From CAMAPP01 sp046153685 (GTDB taxonomy: Bacteria; Pseudomonadota; Alphaproteobacteria; CADEGL01), in NCBI GenBank assembly GCA_046153685.1, contig JBJXGH010000037.1:1-64000 (forward strand): 64,000 bases of DNA, written 5' to 3'. The first letter of the stretch is position 1; every line of letters begins with the position of its first letter. A program made the translations under genes and the position numbers. This document shows positions 36,309-43,865 of this stretch, one piece after another. The notes beneath the pieces were generated by a model. That model worked only from the letters and a program-made list of their open reading frames with translations. It had not been told where the DNA came from and ran no database searches.

Positions 36309-37067
36309 GTGATTGATCTCAAGGGCAAGGTGATTCTCGTCACCGGCGGTTCGCGCGGCATTGGCGCCGGCATCGTCGAAACCTTGGTGCAGGCGGGCGC
36401 CGATGTGGTGGTCAATTACAATTCGGGCGGCAAGGAAGCGGCTGCCCTGGCCAAGCGCGTCGGGGAATCCCAGTGCCGCCTGGTGCAGGCGGATCTGGGC
36501 GATATCAAGGGGCCGCAGAAGCTGTGGGACGAGGCGGTTGCCTGGCGCGGCCGCGTCGATGTGCTGGTCAACAACGCGGCCGTCCGGCCTTCGATGGGCA
36601 TCGATTCCTCGTACGAGGATTTCGACGATACCTGGTTGAAAACCCTGCGCATCAATCTGATCAGCCACGCCCATCTGTCGCGACTGGCCATCCAGCACTG
36701 GCGCAAACGCAAGGGCGGTACGATGATTTCGATTTCCAGCCGCCCGGCCTTCCGCGGCGACCGGGCCGATTTTTATCACGACGGCGCGTCCAAGGCCGGC
36801 CTGACCGCGCTCGCGCGAGGCATCGCGCGCTTCGAGGCCGAGCACAACATCATGTCCTTCGTCGTCGTCCCCGGCATGATCGCCAGCGAGCAGCTCGATG
36901 ATTTCATCCGCCATTATGGCCATGACGAGGCGGTGAAGGAGATTCCCCTGCGCGAGCTTGGCAAGCCCCGGGATGTGGCGGTGGTCGTGGCCTTCCTAGC
37001 CTCGGGTCTCGCGCGCTATTCGACGGGCGCCACCTTCGATGTGAACGGCGCTTCCTATATTCGCTAA
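36309..37067 (+). CDS. SDR-family oxidoreductase with altered active site
   Basis: A 252-residue short-chain dehydrogenase/reductase. It has the cofactor motif VTGGSRGIGAG (residues 11-21), VLVNNAA (86-92) and the Ser motif ISISS (140-144). The canonical catalytic Tyr should stand four residues before Lys162, but the sequence reads FYHDGASKAGL, placing Asp158 there and Tyr156 two residues earlier. Either the Tyr has shifted or the protein is not a normal reductase. I chose GTG 36309: a run of six G is 5 bp upstream and the family fold begins at residue 2. An ATG at 36231 would add 26 unusual residues. The role and substrate are unknown. Confidence 0.85.
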   Translation: MIDLKGKVILVTGGSRGIGAGIVETLVQAGADVVVNYNSGGKEAAALAKRVGESQCRLVQADLGDIKGPQKLWDEAVAWRGRVDVLVNNAAVRPSMGIDSSYEDFDDTWLKTLRINLISHAHLSRLAIQHWRKRKGGTMISISSRPAFRGDRADFYHDGASKAGLTALARGIARFEAEHNIMSFVVVPGMIASEQLDDFIRHYGHDEAVKEIPLRELGKPRDVAVVVAFLASGLARYSTGATFDVNGASYIR

Positions 37068-37109
37068 AGCCTGGAAATATATCGGGAAATGGAGATTTAC
37101 CGTCCTGGT

Positions 37110-37137
37110 TTGACAACCCGGGCGGCCTCCCTATACT
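37110..37137 (+). promoter_or_regulatory. Strong sigma-70-type promoter of rpsD
   Basis: TTGACA (37110-37115) and TATACT (37132-37137) are separated by 16 bp. The -35 is perfect and the -10 matches five of six. The roughly 110-nt leader that follows ends with a CCGCG-ATAA-CGCGG hairpin (37227-37240) just before the Shine-Dalgarno GGAGA. Such a structure could take part in S4 translational feedback, which is known for rpsD in other bacteria; the link here is inference. Confidence 0.75.
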
Positions 37138-37253
37138 GCGCCGCTCTTCCGGAGAACGTGGGTGGAACACCCCGCCTTGAGCTTGGCCATTCGCCAGGCC
37201 CTTGGACTATCCGGACATGAACAACACCGCGATAACGCGGGAAGCGGAGAACG

Positions 37254-37871
37254 ATGAGCAAGCGCGAAGCTTCCAAGCACAAGATCGACCGTCGCCTCGG
37301 CGTGAACCTGTGGGGCCGGGCCAAGAGCCCGCTCAACCGCAATCGCCAGTATGGCCCCGGCCAGCACGGCCAGAAGCGCAAGAAGCCGACCGATTACGGC
37401 ATTCAGCTCATGGCCAAGCAACGTCTCAAGGGCTATTACGGCAACATCACCGAAGGCCAATTCCGCCGCTATTACCACGAGGCCGTGCGCCGCCGTGGCG
37501 ACACGGGCGAGAATCTGGTGGAGTTGCTCGAGCGTCGTCTCGACGCCGTGGTCTATCGCATGAAGTTCGTCGCCACCGTCTTCGCCGCGCGACAATTCGT
37601 CAGCCACGGCCATGCGCGGGTCAATGGCCGGCGCGTGACCATTCCGTCATACTTGGTGAAGGACGGAGATCTGATCGAGCTTTCGGGTAAGGCGAAGGAA
37701 ATGGCCACCGTGCTCGAAGCCGTGGCCGCCCCCGACCGCAACGTGCCCGACTACGTGAACGTCGATACGACGGCGCTCAAAGGCACCTTCGTGCGCGGCC
37801 CCAAGCTCGCCGATATTCCCTACACCGTGCAGATGGAACCGCACCTCGTCATCGAATACTACTCGCGCTGA
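37254..37871 (+). CDS. rpsD: 30S ribosomal protein S4
   Basis: A 205-residue S4 protein. It has MSKREASKHKIDRRLGVNLW at the start, GQHGQKRKKPTDYG, and the S4 RNA-binding domain ERRLDAVVYRMKF...ARQFVSHGHARVNGR (about 90-155). It nucleates 30S assembly on the 5' domain of 16S rRNA. It stands alone outside the alpha operon, as usual in alphaproteobacteria, behind its own strong promoter at 37110. No zinc-ribbon Cys motif is present. Length and sequence are canonical. Confidence 0.97.
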   Translation: MSKREASKHKIDRRLGVNLWGRAKSPLNRNRQYGPGQHGQKRKKPTDYGIQLMAKQRLKGYYGNITEGQFRRYYHEAVRRRGDTGENLVELLERRLDAVVYRMKFVATVFAARQFVSHGHARVNGRRVTIPSYLVKDGDLIELSGKAKEMATVLEAVAAPDRNVPDYVNVDTTALKGTFVRGPKLADIPYTVQMEPHLVIEYYSR

Positions 37872-38364
37872 GCGCGCCGTCCGCCCAAATCACCGATCAA
37901 TCCAACTCGCCCGCCGCTTCGGCGCGGCCGATGGCTTCGATCCCGTCTTTCGGCGGCTATCTCTCGGCTCCAAGATAGATTGCCGAGCGCGCGGCTGGAT
38001 CTCTGTCGTCGCAAGGTTAGGCCGTCACAGGGCGGGGCCAAATCGGCTTGGTCCGGCTGGGTCCGATTTCGATGGCCCATGGTTTTCCGGGAACAAACCG
38101 GCGGAACCGGACCGAGCCCGGCACCGGGGCGGCCCGGCCGAATCCGGCCCGCGCCTATACGGTCGCTTTCCGAGTCCGTACTGTCCCGATTAATCTGATT
38201 TTTCAGGGCATTAGTCACCCGCAACATCTTGTGGGTAAGCTGTGGAAAACCCCCAGGTATATTTTCTATTAAAATCGCTCTAATATCGCCCGGCTGTGTC
38301 TTTGGCGGTCGGCACGGGCACGGCAGCTTTGAACGTTTACGTCTCAAGCTCTGAGGAGGGGAAT
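37872..38364. other. Intergenic region with paired DnaA-like boxes and an AT-rich tract
   Basis: No convincing gene is seen in these 493 bp. At 38230-38238 TGTGGGTAA and at 38241-38249 TGTGGAAAA stand as direct repeats with an 11-bp period. Their complements, TTACCCACA and TTTTCCACA, each differ from the DnaA box TTATCCACA at one position. An AT-rich tract (38256-38285, ATATTTTCTATTAAAAT) follows at once. ACCCGCAA/TTGTGGGT nearby can fold as a hairpin. The final part holds the Shine-Dalgarno GAGGAGG of the first small membrane protein. Confidence 0.6.
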
Positions 38365-38592
38365 GTGGAACTGTTCGACAAGGCGAAGGGGTGGATCGTC
38401 CGAATCACCGAGTTGGGCCTTCTGCTCGTCGCGCTCGGAATCGTGCTGCAGGTTCTGTTCGGAACCGCAGTGCCGTTTCTCGGCGGCGACATTGTCGGTA
38501 ATCTGATCAAACTCGTAAGCGCCCTCGGCAGCAATGGCGTGGTTGGCCTCGTGGCCATCGCGGTCATTCTGTGGCTGTTCAACAGGAAGTGA
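38365..38592 (+). CDS. Small two-TM membrane protein, copy A (75 aa)
   Basis: A 75-residue protein I do not recognise as a named family. A short amphipathic N-terminus (FDKAKGWIVRITELG) leads into a first hydrophobic helix LLLVALGIVLQVLFG (about 19-33). A loop TAVPFLGGDIVGNLIK follows, then a second helix VVGLVAIAVILWLF (about 58-71) and a basic end (NRK). GAGGAGGGG lies just upstream of the GTG at 38365. The next gene, 71 bp downstream, encodes a homologue of identical length, with 41 of 75 residues identical by my count. The topology suggests a hairpin inner-membrane protein; holin, pilin-like or stress roles are all open. Confidence 0.8.
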   Translation: MELFDKAKGWIVRITELGLLLVALGIVLQVLFGTAVPFLGGDIVGNLIKLVSALGSNGVVGLVAIAVILWLFNRK

Positions 38593-38663
38593 TGACCGCA
38601 AACGACCGACGCGGCGGTGCCGCGCCGGCAAGACATGCGTGCGAACTATCGGGGAGATGAACC

Positions 38664-38891
38664 ATGCAGTTTTTCGACAGTGCAAGATCCGTCGTCGTCA
38701 AGCTGACCGATCTCGGGGTCACGTTGCTGGCTCTTGCGATCGTGCTGCAACTGCTCTTCGGCTCAGCCATGCCGTTTCTCGGCAGCGATATCGTTGCCAA
38801 TCTGATCGCCTTCATTGGCGGGCTTGGCAATAACGGCCTCGTCGGCCTCGTCGCCATTGGCGCGGTCGTTTGGATCCTTACGCGGCGCTAG
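38664..38891 (+). CDS. Small two-TM membrane protein, copy B (75 aa)
   Basis: A 75-residue paralogue of the preceding gene. The N-terminus is FDSARSVVVKLTDLG, the first TM is VTLLALAIVLQLLFG, the loop is SAMPFLGSDIVANLIAF, and the second TM is LVGLVAIGAVVWILT, ending in RR. Strongest conservation lies in IVLQ(V/L)LFG, PFLG(G/S)DIV(G/A)NLI and VGLVAI. GGGGAG lies 7 bp upstream of the ATG. A rho-independent terminator follows at 38939, so the pair forms its own short transcription unit between rpsD and the convergent glutaredoxin gene. The function is unknown. Confidence 0.82.
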   Translation: MQFFDSARSVVVKLTDLGVTLLALAIVLQLLFGSAMPFLGSDIVANLIAFIGGLGNNGLVGLVAIGAVVWILTRR

Positions 38892-38938
38892 CCGCGTGAT
38901 CGACGCCGGCAGGATGCCGGTCGATAGCCGAATTTCTG

Positions 38939-38972
38939 GGCCCGCCGCGACCGCCGGCGGGCCTTTCGCTTT
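38939..38972 (+). terminator. Rho-independent terminator after the small-membrane-protein pair
   Basis: A perfect 9-bp stem, GGCCCGCCG (38939-38947) with CGGCGGGCC (38955-38963), encloses a 7-nt loop and is followed by TTTCGCTTT. It lies about 47 bp beyond the stop of copy B. Confidence 0.8.
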
Positions 38973-39053
38973 CGCGGCCCAGGATAGGGCGCGGCGGCGC
39001 CACGAAAAAGGGGCGGTTTCCCACCCCTTCGCCGGTTGGTGGATGCGCGACCC

Positions 39054-39386
39054 CTAGGCGGGCTTTACACCCTTGTCTTTGAGCACGGTTTCGAGTTCGC
39101 CGGTCTGGAACATCTCGCGCACGATGTCGCAGCCGCCAATGAACTCGCCCTTGACATAAAGCTGGGGGATCGTCGGCCAGCTGCTGAATTCCTTGATGCC
39201 CTGGCGCAATTCCATGCTCTCGAGCACGTTCACGCTCTTGTAGCCGACGCCGACGTGATTCAGCACCTGGACGACCGTGGCGGAGAAACCGCACTGGGGC
39301 GCGGCGGGCGTGCCCTTCATGAACAGCACGACGTCGTTTTCCGCCACGTCCTTGGCGATCCGTGTCTGCGCAGAGGTTTGGGTCAT
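39054..39386 (-). CDS. grxD: Monothiol glutaredoxin, Grx4 family
   Basis: A 110-residue glutaredoxin with the monothiol active site CGFS (Cys32 in PQCGFSATVV), the cis-Pro segment WPTIPQLYVKGEFIGG and the glutathione-binding GGCDI. Grx4 proteins bind a GSH-ligated 2Fe-2S cluster, carry clusters to acceptors and form a heterodimer with BolA. The bolA gene lies 38 bp upstream on the same strand. This is the last gene of the purC-S-Q-L-bolA-grxD block. Confidence 0.96.
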   Translation of the reverse strand: MTQTSAQTRIAKDVAENDVVLFMKGTPAAPQCGFSATVVQVLNHVGVGYKSVNVLESMELRQGIKEFSSWPTIPQLYVKGEFIGGCDIVREMFQTGELETVLKDKGVKPA

Positions 39387-39424
39387 GTCGATGCTCCTTC
39401 TCGGTTCGGTGCGCGCGAAATGCG

Positions 39425-39655
39425 CTAGTCGGCGCTCGTCTGCAGGGCGAGCGCGTGAAGCTCGTTGCCCATCCGGCCTTGGAGAGCCTGATAGACTATT
39501 TGGTGCTGCTGCACGCGCGACTTGCCCTTGAAGGCCGAGGAGACGACGCGGGCGGAGTAGTGATTGCCGTCGCCCGCGAGATCCTCGATGGTCACGCGCG
39601 CATCGGGCAAGGCCGTCTTGATCATGCGTTCGATTTCCCCCGCATCCATCGCCAT
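39425..39655 (-). CDS. bolA: BolA/IbaG-family protein
   Basis: A 76-residue single-domain BolA-like protein. The fold spans MDAGEIERMIKTALPDA through the nucleic-acid/cluster-binding helix GKSRVQQHQIVYQAL, with the conserved His, to ELHALALQT, which carries the usual C-terminal invariant HAL motif. It is expected to partner with the CGFS glutaredoxin encoded next to it in iron-sulfur handling. The start codon lies 17 bp from the purL stop, so it is read through from the purine genes. Confidence 0.93.
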   Translation of the reverse strand: MAMDAGEIERMIKTALPDARVTIEDLAGDGNHYSARVVSSAFKGKSRVQQHQIVYQALQGRMGNELHALALQTSAD

Positions 39656-39672
39656 GGCCTTGCCTCCGCTCC

Positions 39673-41868
39673 TTAGGGCCGCGCCATATAGGAAGGCAGC
39701 CAGCCTTCGTGCGCTTCGCTTAACTCAGTCAGCGATATAGGTTCGAACCCGCCGCCGGTCAACGTGGCGGCTTTGGTCGTCGCGCCGATGTGTTTTGCGG
39801 GCACGCCCGCCTTGGCCGCCAGCGCCAGAACTTCGCCGGGAGCGCGCGTCGCAACGAGGTAGCGCGCCTGGTCCTCGCCGAACCACCAGCCATGGGCGGG
39901 AACGCCCCCTTGCGGGCCTTCGAGGGCGGCGCCAAACCTGCCGGCGAGAGCCATTTCCGCGAGCGCGACCAACAGCCCGCCGTTCGAAACATCGTGGCAG
40001 GCGGTGATGTGGCGGGCTTCGATTACCGCGCGCACGAATTCGCCGTTGCGCCGCTCGGCGGCCAGATCGACGGGCGGCGGCGCGCCGTCCTCGCGCCCGA
40101 ACAGGGCCGAAAGGTAAAGCGAACAACCCAGCCAGCCCGATGTGTCGCCGATCAGCACGATCGCCTCGCCCGCGTCCTTGAACGCGATCGACACGGCGTC
40201 CGCCACGTCGTCGAGCAAACCCACCCCGCCGATCACGGGCGTAGGATGAATGCCCTTGCCGTTGGTTTCGTTGTAAAGCGAGACATTACCCGACACGATC
40301 GGGAAATCGAGCGCGCGGCAGGCTTCGGCTATGCCCTCGATGCAGCCGACGAGCTGGCCCATGATCTCGGGCCGCTCGGGATTGGCGAAATTGAGATTGT
40401 CGGTCGCGGCCATCGGGCGTGATCCGGTGGCGACGAGATTGCGCCAGCATTCCGCCACTGCTTGTGCGCCGCCGCGCTTGGGATCGGCAAAGCAATAGCG
40501 CGGCGTGCAATCGGTCTTGACCGCGAGGCCCTTCTTCCGACCGGCGAGGCGCACGACCGCGCTGTCGCCTCCGGGGCGCACGATGGTGTTGCCCATCACG
40601 AGGTGATCGTACTGCTCCCAAATCCAGCGCTTGCTCGCAAGATCGGGTGTGCCGAGAAGGCGCGTCAGCGCCTCGCGCGCGCCGAGGGCGGGCACGTCGG
40701 CGGCGGCGAGCGTCGGGCGTTCGGGCGTCTTCACCCAGGGCCGGTCGTAGAGCGGCGCCTGATCGACCAGCGGCTGGACGGGAATCTCGGCGACGACCCG
40801 CCCGCCTTCCTTGAGAACGAGGTGCCCCGTCTGCGTCACCTGGCCGATAACGGCGAAATCGAGCTCCCATTTCTCGAACACCGCGCGCGCGAAATCCTCG
40901 CGCCCGGGTTTGAGCACCAGCAGCATGCGTTCCTGGCTTTCCGACAGCATGATCTCGTACGCCGTCATGCCGGTTTCACGGCGCGGGACGCGGTCGAGGT
41001 CGAGTTCGGTACCAAGCCCGCCGCGCGCCGCCATCTCGACCGAGGACGAGGTAAGACCGGCGGCGCCCATGTCTTGAATGGCGACGATGGCGTCCGAGGA
41101 CATGAGTTCGAGGCAGGCCTCGAGCAGCAATTTCTCCGTGAACGGGTCGCCGACCTGCACCGTGGGGCGCCTTTCGGCCGAGTTGTCGTCGAATTCGGCG
41201 GAGGCCATGGTCGCGCCGTGGATGCCGTCGCGGCCGGTCTTGGAGCCGACATAAACGATGGGATTTCCGGGGCCCGAGGACCGGGCGTAAAAAATCCGAT
41301 CCGCGCGTGCGATGCCGACCGTCATCGCATTGACCAGGATATTGCCGTTATAGCTCGCATGAAATTCGCATTCGCCCGCGACCGTGGGGATGCCCATGCA
41401 ATTGCCGTAGCCGCCGATACCAGAGACGACGCCGCCCACGAGGTGGCGGGTCAGGGGGTGATCGGGGTCGCCGAAGCGGAGCGCGTTCAGGTTGGCGATC
41501 GGGCGCGCGCCCATGGTGAAGACGTCGCGCAGGATGCCGCCGACGCCGGTCGCAGCCCCCTGATAGGGCTCGATGAACGAAGGGTGGTTGTGGCTTTCGA
41601 TCTTGAACACGGCCGCGTCGCCGTCGCCGATATCGATGACGCCCGCGTTCTCGCCTGGCCCCTGGATGACCCAGGGCGCCGTGGTCGGCAAGGTGCGAAG
41701 CCATTTGCGCGAGGATTTGTACGAGCAGTGCTCGCTCCACATCACCGAGAAGATGCCGAGCTCGGTCCGATTCGGCGTCCGTCCCATGATGGTCAGAATC
41801 CGGCCGTATTCCTCCGCGGAAAGGCCATGCTCACGGGCGAGCGCGGGCGTGACTTCGGGCTCGCTCAA
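39673..41868 (-). CDS. purL: Phosphoribosylformylglycinamidine synthase subunit PurL
   Basis: A 731-residue small-type PurL, the synthetase subunit of the PurLQS complex. Visible motifs are FSVMWSEHCSYKSSRKWL, FKIESHNHPSFIEPYQGAAT (ATP/Mg site), IQDMGAAGLTSSSVEMA and HDVSNGGLLVALAEMA. It converts FGAR to FGAM with ammonia from PurQ. I chose TTG 41868: GGAGGA lies 6 bp upstream and the protein then starts LSEPEVTPALAREHGL as in the family. An open extension further upstream overlaps purQ and is not family-like. Confidence 0.94.
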   Translation of the reverse strand: MSEPEVTPALAREHGLSAEEYGRILTIMGRTPNRTELGIFSVMWSEHCSYKSSRKWLRTLPTTAPWVIQGPGENAGVIDIGDGDAAVFKIESHNHPSFIEPYQGAATGVGGILRDVFTMGARPIANLNALRFGDPDHPLTRHLVGGVVSGIGGYGNCMGIPTVAGECEFHASYNGNILVNAMTVGIARADRIFYARSSGPGNPIVYVGSKTGRDGIHGATMASAEFDDNSAERRPTVQVGDPFTEKLLLEACLELMSSDAIVAIQDMGAAGLTSSSVEMAARGGLGTELDLDRVPRRETGMTAYEIMLSESQERMLLVLKPGREDFARAVFEKWELDFAVIGQVTQTGHLVLKEGGRVVAEIPVQPLVDQAPLYDRPWVKTPERPTLAAADVPALGAREALTRLLGTPDLASKRWIWEQYDHLVMGNTIVRPGGDSAVVRLAGRKKGLAVKTDCTPRYCFADPKRGGAQAVAECWRNLVATGSRPMAATDNLNFANPERPEIMGQLVGCIEGIAEACRALDFPIVSGNVSLYNETNGKGIHPTPVIGGVGLLDDVADAVSIAFKDAGEAIVLIGDTSGWLGCSLYLSALFGREDGAPPPVDLAAERRNGEFVRAVIEARHITACHDVSNGGLLVALAEMALAGRFGAALEGPQGGVPAHGWWFGEDQARYLVATRAPGEVLALAAKAGVPAKHIGATTKAATLTGGGFEPISLTELSEAHEGWLPSYMARP

Positions 41869-41968
41869 ATCGCATCCTCCTGGAACGATTCCCTTCGGCA
41901 TCCGCCGTCGGGACTTTGCGCGCGGGCGCGCGCGGGCGTGACTTTGGGCGGCGGCGGCACGACAGGGA

Positions 41969-42667
41969 TCAGGCAAGGGCCCGGGCCAAGCCCTGGAACA
42001 GGCCGAGGCCGTCGGTGCCGCCGTGCAAGGGGTCGGAGGCGTTCTCGGGATGGGGCATGAGGCCGAGCACGGTCTTGGTTGCGTTGAACACCCCGGCGAT
42101 GTGGCGCGCGGAGCCGTTGGGATTGGCGCGGTCGGAAAGCTCGCCCGCGGGCGTCGCATAGCGGAACGCCACGCGACCATCGCCTTCAAGGCGTTCGAGC
42201 GTCGCGTCATCGGCGAAATAATTGCCGTCATTGTGGGCGACCGGCGTGCGGATCACCTGACCTTGGGCATAGGCGGCGGTGAACATCGTCTGGGCGTTCT
42301 CGACCCGCAGGTGCACGTCGCGGCAGACGAATTTGAGCCCGGCATTGCGCATCAGCGCGCCAGGCAGCAACCCCGCTTCGGTCAGCACCTGGAAGCCGTT
42401 GCAGATGCCGATGACCGCGACGCCGCGCTTGGCGCGCTCGACGATGGCGCGGACGATGGGCGAATGCGCGGCCATGGCGCCCGAGCGTAGATAATCGCCG
42501 TAGGAAAATCCGCCCGGCACGACGATGAGATCGACCGTGGGAATCTCGGATTCCCGATGCCAGACCATGATCGGTTCCTGGCCGCTGGCCGCGCGCAGGG
42601 CGGCGGCGGCATCGTGTTCGCGGTTGGTGCCGGGGAAGACGACGATGGCAGATTTCACGGCGCGCAC
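41969..42667 (-). CDS. purQ: Phosphoribosylformylglycinamidine synthase subunit PurQ
   Basis: A 232-residue class I glutamine amidotransferase. KSAIVVFPGTNREHD starts the domain, GVAVIGICNGFQVLTEAGLL carries the nucleophile Cys, and LGLMPHPENASD carries the catalytic His. It supplies ammonia to PurL. A GTG start at 42667 is used, with a second in-frame GTG at 42658 as an alternative. purS lies 22 bp upstream and purL about 100 bp downstream, all on the minus strand. Confidence 0.94.
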   Translation of the reverse strand: MRAVKSAIVVFPGTNREHDAAAALRAASGQEPIMVWHRESEIPTVDLIVVPGGFSYGDYLRSGAMAAHSPIVRAIVERAKRGVAVIGICNGFQVLTEAGLLPGALMRNAGLKFVCRDVHLRVENAQTMFTAAYAQGQVIRTPVAHNDGNYFADDATLERLEGDGRVAFRYATPAGELSDRANPNGSARHIAGVFNATKTVLGLMPHPENASDPLHGGTDGLGLFQGLARALA

Positions 42668-42689
42668 CGCGCGGCGAAGGCCGCAACTT

Positions 42690-42932
42690 TCACGGCGCGA
42701 CCTCGATGGCGTAATTCTCGATCACCGTGTTGGCGAGCAGCTTCCTGCACATGTCGTCGAGTTTTTGCCGCGCCCGCGCCGCGTCGGCTTCGGCGATTTC
42801 GAGCTCGATGTACTTGCCCTGGCGGACATTGCCGATGCCGCCGAAGCCCAGGCCCGACAATGCGTTCTCGATCGCCTTGCCCTGCGGATCGAGCACGCCG
42901 GATTTGAGGGTGATGTGTATGCGCGCCTTCAC
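42690..42932 (-). CDS. purS: Phosphoribosylformylglycinamidine synthase subunit PurS
   Basis: An 80-residue PurS. KARIHITLKSGVLDPQGKAI opens the fold, followed by GFGGIGNVRQGKYIELEI and a final amphipathic helix with LLANTVIENYAIEV. PurS bridges PurL and PurQ. The GTG at 42932 is preceded by GAGGCGG. The gene sits 14 bp downstream of purC. A longer open frame upstream overlaps purC and is not family-like. Confidence 0.93.
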   Translation of the reverse strand: MKARIHITLKSGVLDPQGKAIENALSGLGFGGIGNVRQGKYIELEIAEADAARARQKLDDMCRKLLANTVIENYAIEVAP

Positions 42933-42946
42933 CGCCGCCTCGTGCG

Positions 42947-43714
42947 TTATTGTAAGGTCTTGGGGCCCTTCAGGTCCTGCGCCGCGGCTTCCGGCATGAT
43001 GCCGAGCCGGCGCGCGACTTCCTGATAGGCTTCCACGACATTGCCGAGATCGCGCCGGAAGCGATCCTTGTCCATCTTTTCGTTGGTCTTCAAATCCCAC
43101 AGCCGGCAGCTATCGGGCGAGATTTCGTCGGCGAGCACGATGCGCATTTCGTCGTTCTCGTTCCACAGTCGGCCGAATTCGAGCTTGAAATCGACCAGGC
43201 GGATGCCGACGCCGAAGAACAGACCTGAGAGAAAATCGTTGATGCGCAGCGCGAGCGGCAGGATGTCGTCGAGATCCTGGGGCGCGGCCCAGCCGAAGGC
43301 GGTGATATGTTCTTCCGACACCATTGGATCGCCGAGCTTGTCGTTCTTGTAATAGTACTCGACGATCGAGCGCGGCAGGGCGGCACCTTCGGCGATGCCC
43401 AGGCGCTGGGACAGCGAGCCCGCGGCGACATTGCGGACCACCACTTCCAAAGGAATGATCTCGACTTCGCGGATCAATTGCTCGCGCATGTTGAGGCGGC
43501 GCACGAAATGGGTCGGCACGCCGATCTCGTTCAGGCGCGTGAATAGGTATTCCGAAATGCGGTTGTTGATCACGCCCTTGCCGGTGATCACGCCGCGCTT
43601 CTGGTTGTTGAAGGCGGTGGCGTCGTCTTTGAAGTACTGCACGAGCGTACCCGGTTCGGGGCCCTCATAGAGCACCTTGGCCTTACCTTCGTAGATGCGC
43701 TTGCGTCTGGACAT
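42947..43714 (-). CDS. purC: Phosphoribosylaminoimidazole-succinocarboxamide synthase (SAICAR synthase)
   Basis: A 255-residue SAICAR synthase. It has RKRIYEGKAKVLYEGPEPG at the N-terminus, DDATAFNNQKRG, EVVVRNVAAGSLSQRLG and VDFKLEFGR...LADEISPDSCRLWD. It ligates aspartate to CAIR in purine synthesis. It is the first gene of the operon purC-purS-purQ-purL-bolA-grxD. The ATG at 43714 fits the usual short lead MSRRKRIYEG. A good sigma-70 promoter lies about 80 bp upstream (43793-43821). Confidence 0.95.
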   Translation of the reverse strand: MSRRKRIYEGKAKVLYEGPEPGTLVQYFKDDATAFNNQKRGVITGKGVINNRISEYLFTRLNEIGVPTHFVRRLNMREQLIREVEIIPLEVVVRNVAAGSLSQRLGIAEGAALPRSIVEYYYKNDKLGDPMVSEEHITAFGWAAPQDLDDILPLALRINDFLSGLFFGVGIRLVDFKLEFGRLWNENDEMRIVLADEISPDSCRLWDLKTNEKMDKDRFRRDLGNVVEAYQEVARRLGIMPEAAAQDLKGPKTLQ

Positions 43715-43792
43715 GGCAGGCCGTTTCGATGGCAGGGCGCGGACCAGGCGGGACATCCGCGCTCGGATGCGGCCCCGCTCCTGGATCGCCCC

Positions 43793-43821
43793 CGTATACC
43801 AAGGTGGGCACGGGGTGACAA
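43793..43821 (-). promoter_or_regulatory. Sigma-70-type promoter of the purC operon
   Basis: Read on the minus strand, TTGTCA (43816-43821) and TATACG (43793-43798) are separated by exactly 17 bp, about 80 bp before the purC start. I see no convincing PurR operator or purine riboswitch in the leader. Confidence 0.65.
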
Positions 43822-43865
43822 CGAAACTGGAAAGCATTTCGACCGGAGAGAATTGGCGTCTTGCG

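Noticed and set aside
38192..38290. Calling the AT-rich spot the chromosome origin
   Set aside because: Only two imperfect DnaA-like boxes are present, and none of the genes that usually flank alphaproteobacterial origins are nearby. It is kept as a finding, not as an origin feature.
41869..42231. N-terminal extension of purL into purQ
   Set aside because: The extension is Pro/Arg/Ser-rich, overlaps purQ coding sequence, and a Shine-Dalgarno GGAGGA stands before the TTG at 41868.
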